This document shows positions 35,025 through 45,700 of a stretch of DNA of 64,000 bases, piece after piece. Within the stretch, counting starts at the first letter, position 1, and every line of letters begins with the position of its first letter. The DNA comes from Mercurialis annua (taxonomy: Eukaryota > Streptophyta > Magnoliopsida > Malpighiales > Euphorbiaceae): contig NC_065570.1 in NCBI RefSeq assembly GCF_937616625.2, positions 64,941,665-65,005,664 on the forward strand, read 5' to 3'. A program made the translations under genes and the position numbers. Below the pieces are notes generated by a model. That model was given only the letters and a program-made list of their open reading frames with translations. It had not been told where the DNA came from and ran no database searches.

Positions 35025-36011
35025 ATGGCATGGAATCAAAATTATATGCAGTACCAAAATTTTCAGTATAACTGTGAAATTTGTGGGGATTTTGGTCATA
35101 TTCGAGCCGAGTGTCATGCGCTCTATCCAGATTGGAATGGACATGCCAACTACATGGGTGATCAATGGCAAGCTAGTGAAACTTATGGTTGGAACGATAC
35201 TTGGGAGAACTCCAATGAAAACTTTAACTTTAATTCAAGTTATCACCCATATCAAAACGAATGGGATTTCGATTCCAACTTTGACAATGAACCACAACAA
35301 TCATCGGGTTTTCAGCAAAATTGGAATGTGGATGAAGGGAGCAAGATTGAGATATTAATTGAGGAGGTGAGAACCGGTTTCAAAAATCAAGCCGCCGTCA
35401 ACCACCGTCTTGAGACGCAAATTTCTCAATTGGCTATTTTGATTCAAAATAGAGCTCAAGATGGTCTACCATCTATAACAGAATCAAATCTAAAAGAGCA
35501 AGTAAAAGTAATTGAGCTTCGAAGCGGAAAATCACTTGACAATCCATATGTTACGAAGGTGGTTCAAGTTGACGATGTGCCGATCAATAGTGAGGATGAG
35601 ATGGCTGAAATTCCATATGTCAATGCTTTAGTTGGACATCATCCAACAAAGGTACATGTAGATGTCGAAAAAGAACAGTGTGAGGATGGTGAACTTGAAA
35701 CTCCGATTTTCCACCCAATTACAACATTCATGAGCTTAAATAATGAAAGTGGAGAGCAATTTGGTATTACAGTACTCTACGAGGAATTCAATAAAACCTT
35801 TGATTTCAAAGATCCATTCTTAGAAGGGTTTGATTCCGAGTATGATGGAAATAATACTAAATATATGAATATGCTTCATACTCCTCATGTTCCCTACTAT
35901 AGAGTACAAGCATACTCTATATCATCCGAGTTTTATTTAAAGGAGCCAACAAGGAAAAAGAGGAAGAAAATGCTACCAAGACGGCTTCCTCATGTTAGGT
36001 TGTATTTTTAG
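35025..36011 (+). CDS. Gag remnant of the Athila-like element (zinc knuckle and C-terminal part)
   Basis: About 328 residues begin MAWNQNYMQYQNFQYNCEIC. A CCHC zinc knuckle (CEICGDFGHIRAEC) lies near the N terminus. An Asn/Trp-rich stretch follows, then a segment (LETQISQLAILIQN ... EQVKVIELRSGKSL) that corresponds to the end of Athila gag. The frame then runs through acidic sequence to a basic tail (EPTRKKRKKMLPRRLPHVRL) and stops. The gag front part and all pol domains are absent, so this is a deletion derivative. Whether the protein is made or still binds nucleic acid is unknown. Confidence 0.72.
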   Translation: MAWNQNYMQYQNFQYNCEICGDFGHIRAECHALYPDWNGHANYMGDQWQASETYGWNDTWENSNENFNFNSSYHPYQNEWDFDSNFDNEPQQSSGFQQNWNVDEGSKIEILIEEVRTGFKNQAAVNHRLETQISQLAILIQNRAQDGLPSITESNLKEQVKVIELRSGKSLDNPYVTKVVQVDDVPINSEDEMAEIPYVNALVGHHPTKVHVDVEKEQCEDGELETPIFHPITTFMSLNNESGEQFGITVLYEEFNKTFDFKDPFLEGFDSEYDGNNTKYMNMLHTPHVPYYRVQAYSISSEFYLKEPTRKKRKKMLPRRLPHVRLYF

Positions 36012-37484
36012 CAACCTTACGCGAAGAGTCAAGCTTTAGACTCTAACTAAAGCGCACTTGGGAGGCAATCCCAAGAGGTATTATTTTTCTTTCATCTTAC
36101 ACTCATGTTTTTCAATTTTTTTTTATTTCATTACACTGAGGACATTGCATGAAATAGTGTGAGGATGGAGGAAAAACATATCGTTTAGTTAGGATTTTTA
36201 TTTATTTATTATTGTTTGTTTATTTATGTTTTCTTAGGTTTAGTTTGTGTTTTTTTTATTATTGTTGTTTTTCTTGTGTTTTTGTGTTTTAGTAGATAGT
36301 ATTAGGGTGTTTTAGGATATTTGTAGTTTATTTCAATGCCTTGTATCGCTTTAAATCTTTGTCTTTCAATTATGAAAAAAGTGTTAGTTGATTTGGTGTT
36401 ATCATTAAAATTTGTCAATCTTAGATTTCCCCGAATCAATGAATGTATGAACGCGTTTTCTTAATTCGACAATTGATAAGCGATGCTTGCTTAATGACTT
36501 AATAATTCGTTGACATAATCCGATGAAATAAGGGTGAATTCAAAATTTAGACTTGTTCAAATCGTTGAAACATAATTGAATAACTTGATGCGGATTCATG
36601 ACATGTCGATTGTTTATTTGTAGTCGTTTTTAAACTTTTGGCATAAGTAGCTTAATTTATGTAGGAATTGAGTTTATGGCATAACACTACACACTTTTGA
36701 GAGTTTTGAGCTTAATTTCCTTGTTGTGAGTGTTGATTTCGTGTTTTATTCCTAGAACTTGCTCGGTGTCCGTTTAAAGTTACACGATTGAGTTTTCAAC
36801 AATTAGATGATTATGGCAATTAGGTATACCCCTTTCTTTTAGACCACTTAAATAGACTACCCTTTATCCCTTAGATTACACCAATTTGAGCCTTAAACTT
36901 TTTTTTTATTGTTTTTACCATATTTTACACTTTACCGTTCTATGCTTTACCTCTTTTGTTTACCTTATCGACTTTATATATTATTTGTTATGACTATGAT
37001 GAATATAGGTGATTAATAACTCGAGATTAGTGAAAAGAGAAAAGTGAACTACATTGTGCTTAAAAGATTAAGTTTGCGCCTTGAAAAAAGATTGAAAAAA
37101 AAGAGATAAAAATTTGCAAGCAAAAGCTTCAAAAGAAGAAAAAATTCTGAGATTGCAAAAAGCAATGAGTAAAGCATAATTCAAAAAGAAAAGAAAGTTA
37201 TAGGTTCACATAAACGAAAAACCGGAGTTAGATCAACCTAGAAGTTAATAGTAGTAATAAATAGTGTATTAAGTTGATAATTAGCCTTTGTTTAACCTTT
37301 TTACCTACCTTTTACCTTAGCCACATTACAACCCAATAAAAGACCATATGATTTTTGTTGATTACCGAATCAAGTAGCGGAGTCCGGGACTATGAGCAAG
37401 CTTATGGTGAGTATTCATGTTTTCAATTGTGAGCTTTCTTTGTTATACACCCTACTTGTTGAAATATTGATGCCATTAGCTTAG
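36012..37484 (+). other. Non-coding internal region of the Athila-like element
   Basis: No reading frame is supported. The sequence continues at 49601 after the nested Tat element, with the join at the CTTAG target site. Confidence 0.7.
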
Positions 37485-38244
37485 TGATGAATCACCAAAC
37501 TGAATCCGAGCTGTAGTGACCTGCACACCACAAGCAGACAGAGGTCAGAAAGAACTCCGGTGGGGGTCACCGGACGTTCACTCCGACGCTCAAGTAAGAT
37601 TTTAGGTAGAGGAAGAAGAAGAAGAGAAAAAGAGAGTGCTTAGAGTAGAGAAAAAGAAATTACCTAGGGTTTGTCCTTAAACCCTCTATTTATAGTTAGG
37701 GTTTAAGGACAAACCTGCCTTGCTGGCAGGCTGTGAGCCCAGTGGTCCCAGAAATCAGTTATGCTGACGTGGTAGAATATCCCTGCGGGAGGTACGGGTT
37801 GTTAGGTGTGTCAGAGGGAACATTCCTCACGTACCTGTCAGAAGATCTTCTGTGGTCCCAGGATCTGGTACACGAGCGAGCGCTCTTAGGACGGGACCTC
37901 GGAGCCCGGATAACTTGGGAGTCAAGTTATCATGGTTCCCGTATCTGGGAGTGGCTCAGATCTCGGACTAGGTGGTCCAGTGTTTCGGGCTCAGGAGCTC
38001 GGAGCTCGGCTTAGGTCTAGGTCGAACATACTTCAGAGCTCGGGTAAGATTCTTGGTCCGACCTTATCAGGCATGATTGTCTCGGATGATGTTTGAATTC
38101 CCATCGATCCGGTGACCCCCCAAGTCATGCGTTCTATGGTTTCAAGAAGGTCGGAAATTGTTACCAGGTCGGTGAAATGCTTGACTTAGCGATGTTCGTT
38201 CCTGGCGAGGTTGCTTCGCCCCTACTAGATGTGCTACGTTATCA
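37485..38244 (-). repeat. 3' LTR of the Tat element
   Basis: It runs from TGATGAATCACC to CTACGTTATCA on the plus strand (TG...CA ends). It matches 48841-49600 at a constant offset of 11356 with no insertion or deletion. It contains the same hairpin with a TATA-like loop (arms 37668-37685 and 37698-37715). Confidence 0.93.
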
Positions 38245-38260
38245 CTAGTCCCCCCCCAGT
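38245..38260 (-). other. Polypurine tract of the Tat element
   Basis: On the minus strand ACTGGGGGGGGACTAG directly precedes the 3' LTR. It is the expected primer for plus-strand DNA synthesis. Confidence 0.75.
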
Positions 38261-39348
38261 GCGTCGGATATTTATGTCCGAGATGGTGATTTTATCCGGG
38301 TTATTAGATCACGTGATTCTGGGCGTACTTGCTTTGTTTTTGGGTGATCTCTGACACCGAGCCGCTTGTCAGGAAGATGGGTGAGCTGATATGATTATGT
38401 GAAAGGACGTGACTGTCGAGATGTCCTGTCTGACAGCTGTTGGAGCCGTTGTCCTATGTGGCGATTGCTTGTTGTCTACGCTGTGTCCACGTGTCTAGCA
38501 GTTAGGGCGTGAGCGCTTTCCAAGGAGACGTTTTGAGTGGGATGAGAGAGAAAAATTAAAAGCGTGGCTTTTCATTTTCCCTCTCTTTTCAGTTATAGGT
38601 TTTATTTTTCAAACTTTACAAAATCTCTTGCCTTCTCTCTCGTTTCATATTCTTCGTTTTTCTGCTGAATCATAGAACAAAAACTCTCTGTTTCTTTGCT
38701 TGCTTTGAGTTTCCCAGTTTTTATCTTCCTTCGACACAAGCGTTCGTTAGTTGCTGTTTGAAGGTGTGATCTGGTGATTTTTCATTCAAAGTTCATCCAA
38801 GCTTTCTGAGATCGTTTACTCTGTAACAAGTAAGTAATCTCATCTTTTGATGCTTTAATTCTTCTGTTTTGTGCTGTTTGATTTTCCTAAAATGGATGGA
38901 ACTTGTTCGTGTTTGCCTTGTTATATGTATTTTAGTACTGTGTTGTTGATTTTTCGTACCTGTGTTCATGTTTCTGGTTAGAGTTTGAATTAAACCCTTT
39001 GTATGCCTGTGTTGTTCTTGCGTTTTTACTGAGTCTTTGTGGTTCATTGTTCTTGCGTTTGTACTGAGTCTTTGTGGTTCATGGTTCATTGTGTGATTTT
39101 TGTTGCGTTTGGCTTGGTTTCCAGAAATTAGTTTATCTTTGTATGCCTGTGTCTCTGTTTCTGTTCTTCGTTTTGAGGAATGAGTTTCCAGAAATTCTGG
39201 AAATTCATTGTGTCGTTCTTCATGTTCTGATGGTTTCACCCCTTAGGATTTCCCTTTTGATACATGGTTTTAACTTTTTGCAAGTTTTATCTTGTTTTTT
39301 CCCTATTTGGAACTTGTCTCATCCGAGCTAGTTTCTGTGTCTTTAGGC
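38261..39348 (+). promoter_or_regulatory. Leader region of the antisense gene, probable 5' UTR intron
   Basis: A good donor (AACAA|GTAAGT, 38830) and acceptor (CTTTAG, ending 39346) frame a T-rich stretch just two bases before the ATG at 39349, suggesting a leader intron 38830-39346. CT-rich text at 38575-38700 resembles a plant leader. No clear TATA box was identified. Confidence 0.45.
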
Positions 39349-41694
39349 ATGTCGGGTGAAACCTTAGATCGTGAAGAGGGGATGGGATATGACGATCACG
39401 GTGTGGGCACAGACGAGCCGTCTACGGAGTTCGTAGTCGTTCGCCCTCTCCGAGGTAACACCCCGGATGTGGAAGAGACTGGGACCTCCCAACCTTTACC
39501 GGTCGAGAAGGGGAAAAAGAAGAGAAAAGCTCCCGAGGCCAGCGAGAAAAATGATGACCGTGATATCAAGGCCTCTCGGTGCACCCGGGGTTTTCTGAGA
39601 GCAGTACGGGAAACGTTCGGTATTCCTGTCGAATACGAGCTGTCTTTGGTGCCCGAGGGGCAAAAGCTGAACGACGTGCCTCCTGCAAACACCATCATGC
39701 TGACCCTGGAGCATTTGCAGTCCGGGATCCGGTTTCCCCTACGCGAGGACTACAAGCAGCTGAGCCGGTACTTCGAGGTTCCCCTGTCTCAGATTCACCC
39801 TAATGGGGTTCGACACTTCTCTTGCTTCTTGAAGCTCTGCGAGAAGACCGGGGTGGTTCCCAGCATGAGGTTATTCTGCTGTTTATACCTCATGTCTCTG
39901 AAGGACCGGAACCACTTTGCGTACCTGCGGTTCCGGAGTGAAAGAAAAGCGGTTCCCGGGGGGTTGATCTCCGGAGTGATTGATTCACTCCGGGATTTCA
40001 AAGAGGATTATTTCCAAATTACCCACCCCTCGGCTTTTGATGGGATGAGCACCTCGTGGGTGATCAAATGCTACAAGCCGGAGAAGTGGTTCCACATCCC
40101 GGGACCTCTAGAAGATAACGACATTGCGATCCTTCGGGATGATGCCCCTCCGGGGAAGAAAGCACAAGCTGATGACTTGTGTCCGAAGCTTGTTTTTGAC
40201 TACTGGAAGAATTCAGTGCCCGGTGCTGGGGGTTTGTTTTTGTCCTTGTCATGTTGTGTTTGTTATTTTTCGTTGTTTGTGTGTTGTTTGTTTTTGTTCC
40301 TGTTTTAAATTTGGGATTTTTGTGTTTTTGCAGTGGAGAGCCTTGATTTAGGAAAACTTGCTGGGAAGAAGCGCAAGAGGCCGGCGAGCCGAAATGTTAC
40401 ACCGGCACCTCCTCCTCTCCCCAAGGCTGCCGAGGTTCCTAAGTCTCCTCCTGGCGAGGTGCAAGCTGCTAAGGGCGCTCCTGAAGAACCCTTGCAGGGT
40501 ATGGACGCTGTTCCTCTCCGGGTTCGTTTGCCGGAGGGAATCGAGGTGCCGGCGGGTGCCCAACCAGTTGGGGACATTCCGTTCGTCAACTTAGACTCCA
40601 CCGAGACGGTGGATGGCCCCGGTCGGGAGAAGGCTGGTCCAGAAGGAGCAGCTCCTGCGGCTGCTGGCCAGAGTTCTCGGGCTCCTGCCAACCGAGCACC
40701 GGACCATCCCGAGATTTCTTCGGGGTCGAGCACTACTGCTCCTGGTCCTCAGACCATTACTCGCGCGAGCTTCGCCGAGTGGGTTAGCAGGCACAACGAT
40801 GGTTTGCCTGCAACCTTGAACGAGCTGGCCATCGCTGGAGATGTTGCTCGGGTCACAACAATGCCCGCCGACAAGGAGCACTACAAAACGTTCAAGCCTG
40901 AGAATTTATGGGCGGTGATTTCGTCCTTCTGCCTCCAGGTAAATGCCTTGCGTTTTTCATTTGTGTTTATCATGTTTTTTGTTATATGTGTTCTTTTCTA
41001 ATTTGTTATGCTTTTCCTTCTCTTTTCTCAGGCTTCCCAGATGTCGTATATGGCAGATCAAAACCAGAGCCGGATGGAGGTTGATCTTACCTTGGCCAAA
41101 AATCTCCTACTGACTGAGCAGAGGAAAGCCCGGGAGGCCGGAAGACGAGCGACCGAGGCGGAAAAGAAGGCCTCTGAGGGGGCTGCTTTGGTTGCTACCT
41201 TGGAGTCTCAGCTGAAGAGCTCTGAGGATCGCCGGGCTGAGGACCTCGGTGTGTTGGAGAAGCTCCGAGCCGAGGTGGCCCAGCTTGAAAATGAAAAGAC
41301 CTCGGCTCGTGAGGACTTTACGAAGCAGCTAGCGGACCTGACTACCCGGAATGAGCTGGCTTCGAAGGGTCTTCGGGAGACTGTGTCTGATCAGAAGAAA
41401 AAGATCACCGAGGCCACGAAGCGGGCGGAAGAGGCTGAGGCCCAAGTCAAAGACGTCAGGGGTCGGGAAGAGAAGATCTACGAAGACTTTCGCCGAATTC
41501 TATATGTGAGCGAGATGCAGGTGGGCGAGTATGTCCGTGGACGTTTCGGAGCCGACCTCGACGTATCCGACTTTGTGCTGGATGTCGAGGAGTTGGGACG
41601 TCGAGCAAAAGAGCTTCCCAAGGATTATGATGGTCCTGCCGAGGTTGAAGATTATCTGGTGGATGGCCAAGATCCGGGCACCAACCCTTCTTAG
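39349..41694 (+). CDS. Antisense spliced gene of the Tat element (gypsy-type transposase/plant-mobile-like domain plus coiled coil)
   Basis: Three exons (39349-40231, 40334-40938, 41032-41694) with GT-AG introns join in phase to 716 residues, starting MSGETLDREEGMGYDDHG. Exon 1 has an acidic start, a basic KGKKKRKAPE cluster, and a domain (FPLREDYKQLSRYFEVPLSQ, IHPNGVRHFSCFLKLCE) resembling the 'putative gypsy type transposon' family (Pfam PF04195, recalled) found in antisense frames of Tat elements. Exon 2 is Pro/Ala-rich and probably disordered. Exon 3 is a long charged coiled coil (KAREAGRRATEAEKKASEGA onward) with an acidic C terminus. It is convergent with gag-pol, with stop codons 1065 bp apart. 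Function is unknown; DNA or chromatin contact through the basic cluster, or oligomerisation, is only a guess. Codon use is GC-richer than host genes nearby. Confidence 0.82.
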
Positions 41695-42180
41695 ATAGTC
41701 TATCGTTTTTCTTGCCTTGTATATTTTTGGAACAGTGTTTTCTTCTTTGTACTCTTTTTTTTGAATATTGAGCCTCGAGCTCTTTTTATAAGATTTGGAC
41801 ATCTTTTTTATATGTTCTTTTCAGAATGAATGTTTTCTGTTGTTTTGCAATGTTGAGCTCCGAGCTCCTTTGTTATACTTTGAATACTTTTGCAAAGTTT
41901 GGTCACTTTGTCCTTAGTATATATATCTTGTTTTTTACCTGCTGGTTTGCATGTTATCTTTCTGAATGAAGTTTTTCATGGCTAACTTGTAGTATAAATT
42001 TTCTAGTTTCTATGTTGTTTTTATACGTGGGCTCCTGACTTAGACTTGGGATAACAAATGCTAGGGTAGGTCCTTAGTTGTTCATAAGTCGAGCTTGATC
42101 AAGTTGCTCGGCGTGGATAACCTGTTATCTCTGGATGACCCGGGATTGTCATAGCTCGCAGGCGGCATACAGCCCGTAGA

Positions 42181-42600
42181 TGGCACATAGCCCGTGGCCG
42201 TAGATGGCACATAGCCCGTAGATGGCACATAGCCCGTGGATGGCACATAGCCCGTAGATGGCACATAGCCCGTGGATGGCACATAGCCCGTAGATGGCAC
42301 ATAGCCCGTAGATGGCACATAGCCCGTGGATGGCACATAGCCCGTAGATGGCACATAGCCCGTGGATGGCACATAGCCCGTGGATGGCACATAGCCCGTG
42401 GATGGCACATAGCCCGTGGATGGCACATAGCCCGTGGATGGCACATAGCCCGTAGATGGCACATAGCCCGTAGATGGCACATAGCCCGTGGATGGCACAT
42501 AGCCCGTAGATGGCACATAGCCCGTAGATGGCACATAGCCCGTGGATGGCACATAGCCCGCTGGTGGCACATAGCCCGTAGATGGCACATAGCCAGTAGG
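42181..42600. repeat. 18-bp tandem array (about 23 copies)
   Basis: The unit TGGCACATAGCCCGTAGA repeats without spacers. One copy, at 42181, is 6 bp longer (24 bp), and a degenerate copy precedes it. Copies differ mainly at one base (GTAGA or GTGGA), with both forms intermixed. Because 18 is a multiple of three, minus-strand frames stay open and read Ser-Thr-Gly-Tyr-Val-Pro repeats. Variable tandem arrays between pol and the 3' LTR are known for Tat/Ogre elements. Confidence 0.93.
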
Positions 42601-42678
42601 TTTTTTACCGAGTAAAGTACTCGGGTTTTGAAAAAGACATGAATTCTTTTTAATCTTTTTTATTCATTGAGGGGAAAA

Positions 42679-42720
42679 ACTTATGTTTGAGTTTTACAAA
42701 AGCCTAACTCAAACATAAGT
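42679..42720. terminator. Perfect 15-bp hairpin just after gag-pol
   Basis: ACTTATGTTTGAGTT (42679-42693) and AACTCAAACATAAGT (42706-42720) form a perfect stem with a 12-nt loop, 40 bp past the gag-pol stop. A role in transcript end formation or RNA stability is an inference only. Confidence 0.4.
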
Positions 42721-42759
42721 GAAAAAACCCCTAGGTACCTCGAAAATGAAAACAAGTAA

Positions 42760-45700
42760 CTACTGATAGTATTTCCGAAGAACCTGGGAGTTCCAAGTTC
42801 TCGGGAGCACCCTGCCCGACATGTGTGCTATTTTATAAGCTCCTGCTCGTCCGACCTCCGTGACTCGATAGGGGCCTTCCCAGTTAGGGTCGAGCTTTCC
42901 CACTCCAGCATTTCCCTTAGCAATGTCTGCCCGTCGTAGGACCAGATCGCCGACTTGGAAACTCAAGGGTTTAACTCTCTTGTTATGATACTTAGCCATT
43001 CTTTGCTTGTATGCTTCGATTCTTAGCGCTGCCTGTTCTCTTCGCTCTTCCAGCAGGTCTAAGCATAATTTCTGTTCTTCCTCGTTCTTAGCCTCATCGA
43101 AGAACTGGACCCTTAGAGTTGGCATCCCGATTTCCACCGGTATCATTGCCTCGCACCCATATGTTAGAGAAAACGGGGTATCTCCTGTGCCTGCCCTTGG
43201 CGTGGTTCTGTAAGCCGAAATGACCTTCGGTAGCTCTTCCAGCCACTGTCTATCGAACTCCCCTAGCCTGGCCTTGAGCCCTTTTAGGATCGTCCGGTTG
43301 GTTACTTCAGTCATCCCATTGCTTTGCGGGTGAACTACTGACGTGAAGCGCAGGTCAATGTGCAAGTCGTTGCAAAATTCCTTGAAGGCTCGGCAGTTGA
43401 ACTGCTTTCCGTTATCAGTTACCAACGCTCTGGGTATACCGAAACGACACACAATTTGTCTCCAGAAGAAATCCCGAATCCGAGCTTCCGTGATGGTGCT
43501 CACTGCCTCTACCTCGAGCCACTTAGTAAAGTGATCTACTGCCACTATCAAGAACTTTTTCTGCCCCGTGGTTGGCGTGAAAGGCCCCAGGATGTCAATT
43601 CCCCACGTTGCAAATGGCCAAGGACTTGTAATAGGACACTGTTCTGTAGTAGGAGCATGTCGGATATTCTGGTGTCTCTGGCAGTTTTCACACTTCTTTA
43701 CTATCTCCTCTGCTTGCTTAACCATCAGGGGCCAGTAGTAGCCCTGCAACATTGCTTTCTTGGCCAACATGCGCGGAGCTATGTGTGCCCCGCAAATACC
43801 CTCATGTATCTCTCTCAACACATACTCTCCTTCCTCAGCTGTCAAGCATCTCGACCACGGGTGGGTGAATGACTTTCTGTACAAGACTCCGTCGAGGAAC
43901 GCGTAGTACGGAGCTTGTCGCAAGATTTTGTAGGCTTTATCTCTATTTTCTGGCAGAGTTCCATCCATCAGGTAGTGGGCTATACCTTGCATCCAGTTTT
44001 CCAAAGGCTGAGTTAGAAAAATGGTTTCATAGTTGTCGATACTGGAATGCTTTTGAACAGAGAAATGGACTCCTGGTATCTTTTCGTTCACTGTTGCTGC
44101 TTTGGCCAATACATCGGCCTCTTGATTTTCCAAACGAGGAACTTGCTCTATTACCCATTTTCCTCCGAGCTCCTGAATCTTGTTCAAGAAGAACTTGACT
44201 CTGTCCACGTATCTCCTCATTTCCGAATCCCGAGCTTCAAAAGTACCCAGAGTTTGACAAACAACTAACTGAGAATCACTCCGTATCGTTACGTGTTCAG
44301 CTTTGACCACGTTTACCATTCTCAATCCGATCAACAGAGCCTCATATTCCGCAGCATTGTTGGATGCCGGGAAATCAAATTTTACCGAGCTTCGGAGTGT
44401 GACTCCGTGAGGGCCTTTCAAGACTACGCCTGCCCCCGATCCATCCAGATTTGATGCCCCGTCGACTTCTAAGACCCACCGTATGAGTTGTTCGTCAGGT
44501 TCTTCAGGTTGGTCGCTTGCAGTGGTCTCAGCTATGAAATCTGCCAGTACTTGTGCTTTCAGAGCCGGTCTTGGTTCGTACCGGATGTCATATCCTCCCA
44601 GCTGGACCGACCAGCTGACTAGCCGTCCCGACATCTCTGGCCTCTGCAGCGCCTTTCTCAGAGGTTGGTTCGTACGTACTACAATGATGTGAGCCTCGAA
44701 ATATCTCCTTAGTTTTTCCGCCGCTACCTTCAATGCCAAAGCAAATTTCTCAATTTTTGGGTATCTGACCTCCGGGCCTTTCAAGACCCTGCTGAGATAA
44801 TAAACCGGGGTTTGCAGACCCTTATCCTCCTTCACCAGGACTGCCGCTGCTGTCTCGTCATTCACCGAGAGATACAAGTATAAGATTTCCCCAGGCTCAG
44901 GTCTACCCAGCACCGGGGGTGTGCTGAGGTAAACCTTCAGCTCTTCAAAAGCTGCGTTACACTCCTCTGTCCACTTGAAATTCTTTGTATTTTTCAGGAT
45001 TTTGAAAAATGGCAAACATCGTTTGGCCGAGCAACTCATGAATCTGCCCAACGCCGTTACTCTCCCGTTCAACTTTTGTACCTCCTTCACCGAGCTGGGT
45101 GCTTTCATGCTCATTACTGCCTCGATTTTCTCCGGGTTGGCCTCAATGCCTTTCTCCGAGATGAGATGCCCTAGAAATTTCCCCGAGCGTACTGCGAAAA
45201 CGCACTTTTCCGGGTTCAGCTTAAGGTTAAAACCTTTCAGTTTTTCAAAAGTTTCTGCCAGATCCGTTGCATGTTCCTCGATTCCTCTAGATTTCACGAC
45301 TATGTCATCCACATAAACCTCGACATTCTTGCCCAGTTGATCTTTAAAAACATGATTCATGAGTCTTTGATAGGTTGCCCCAGCATTTTTTAAACCAAAA
45401 GGCATCTTCTTGTAGCAATAAGTCCCCAGATCCGTTGTGAAAGCTGTTTTTTCTTCGTCATCTTTACTCATCGGGATCTGGTGATATCCCTGAGAAGCAT
45501 CTAAGAATGCATAGACCGCAAATCCGCACGTCGCGTCCACCAGTTGGTCAATGTTTGGCAGAGGAAAACTGTCCTTTGGGCAGGCATTGTTTAGATCAGT
45601 GAAATCTATACAAAGCCTCCATCTACCATTGGACTTCTTGATCAAGACTACGTTAGCCAGCCATTCAGGGTAGTCTACTTTCCTGATGAACCCGGCTTTC

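Noticed and set aside
42082..42590. Two overlapping minus-strand reading frames of about 165 residues with a hexapeptide repeat
   Set aside because: They exist only because the 18-bp unit is a multiple of three. Two frames are open at once and neither has a leader or a domain.
42181..42600. CRISPR-like array
   Set aside because: Units are contiguous without unique spacers, 18 bp long, and lie in a plant retrotransposon.
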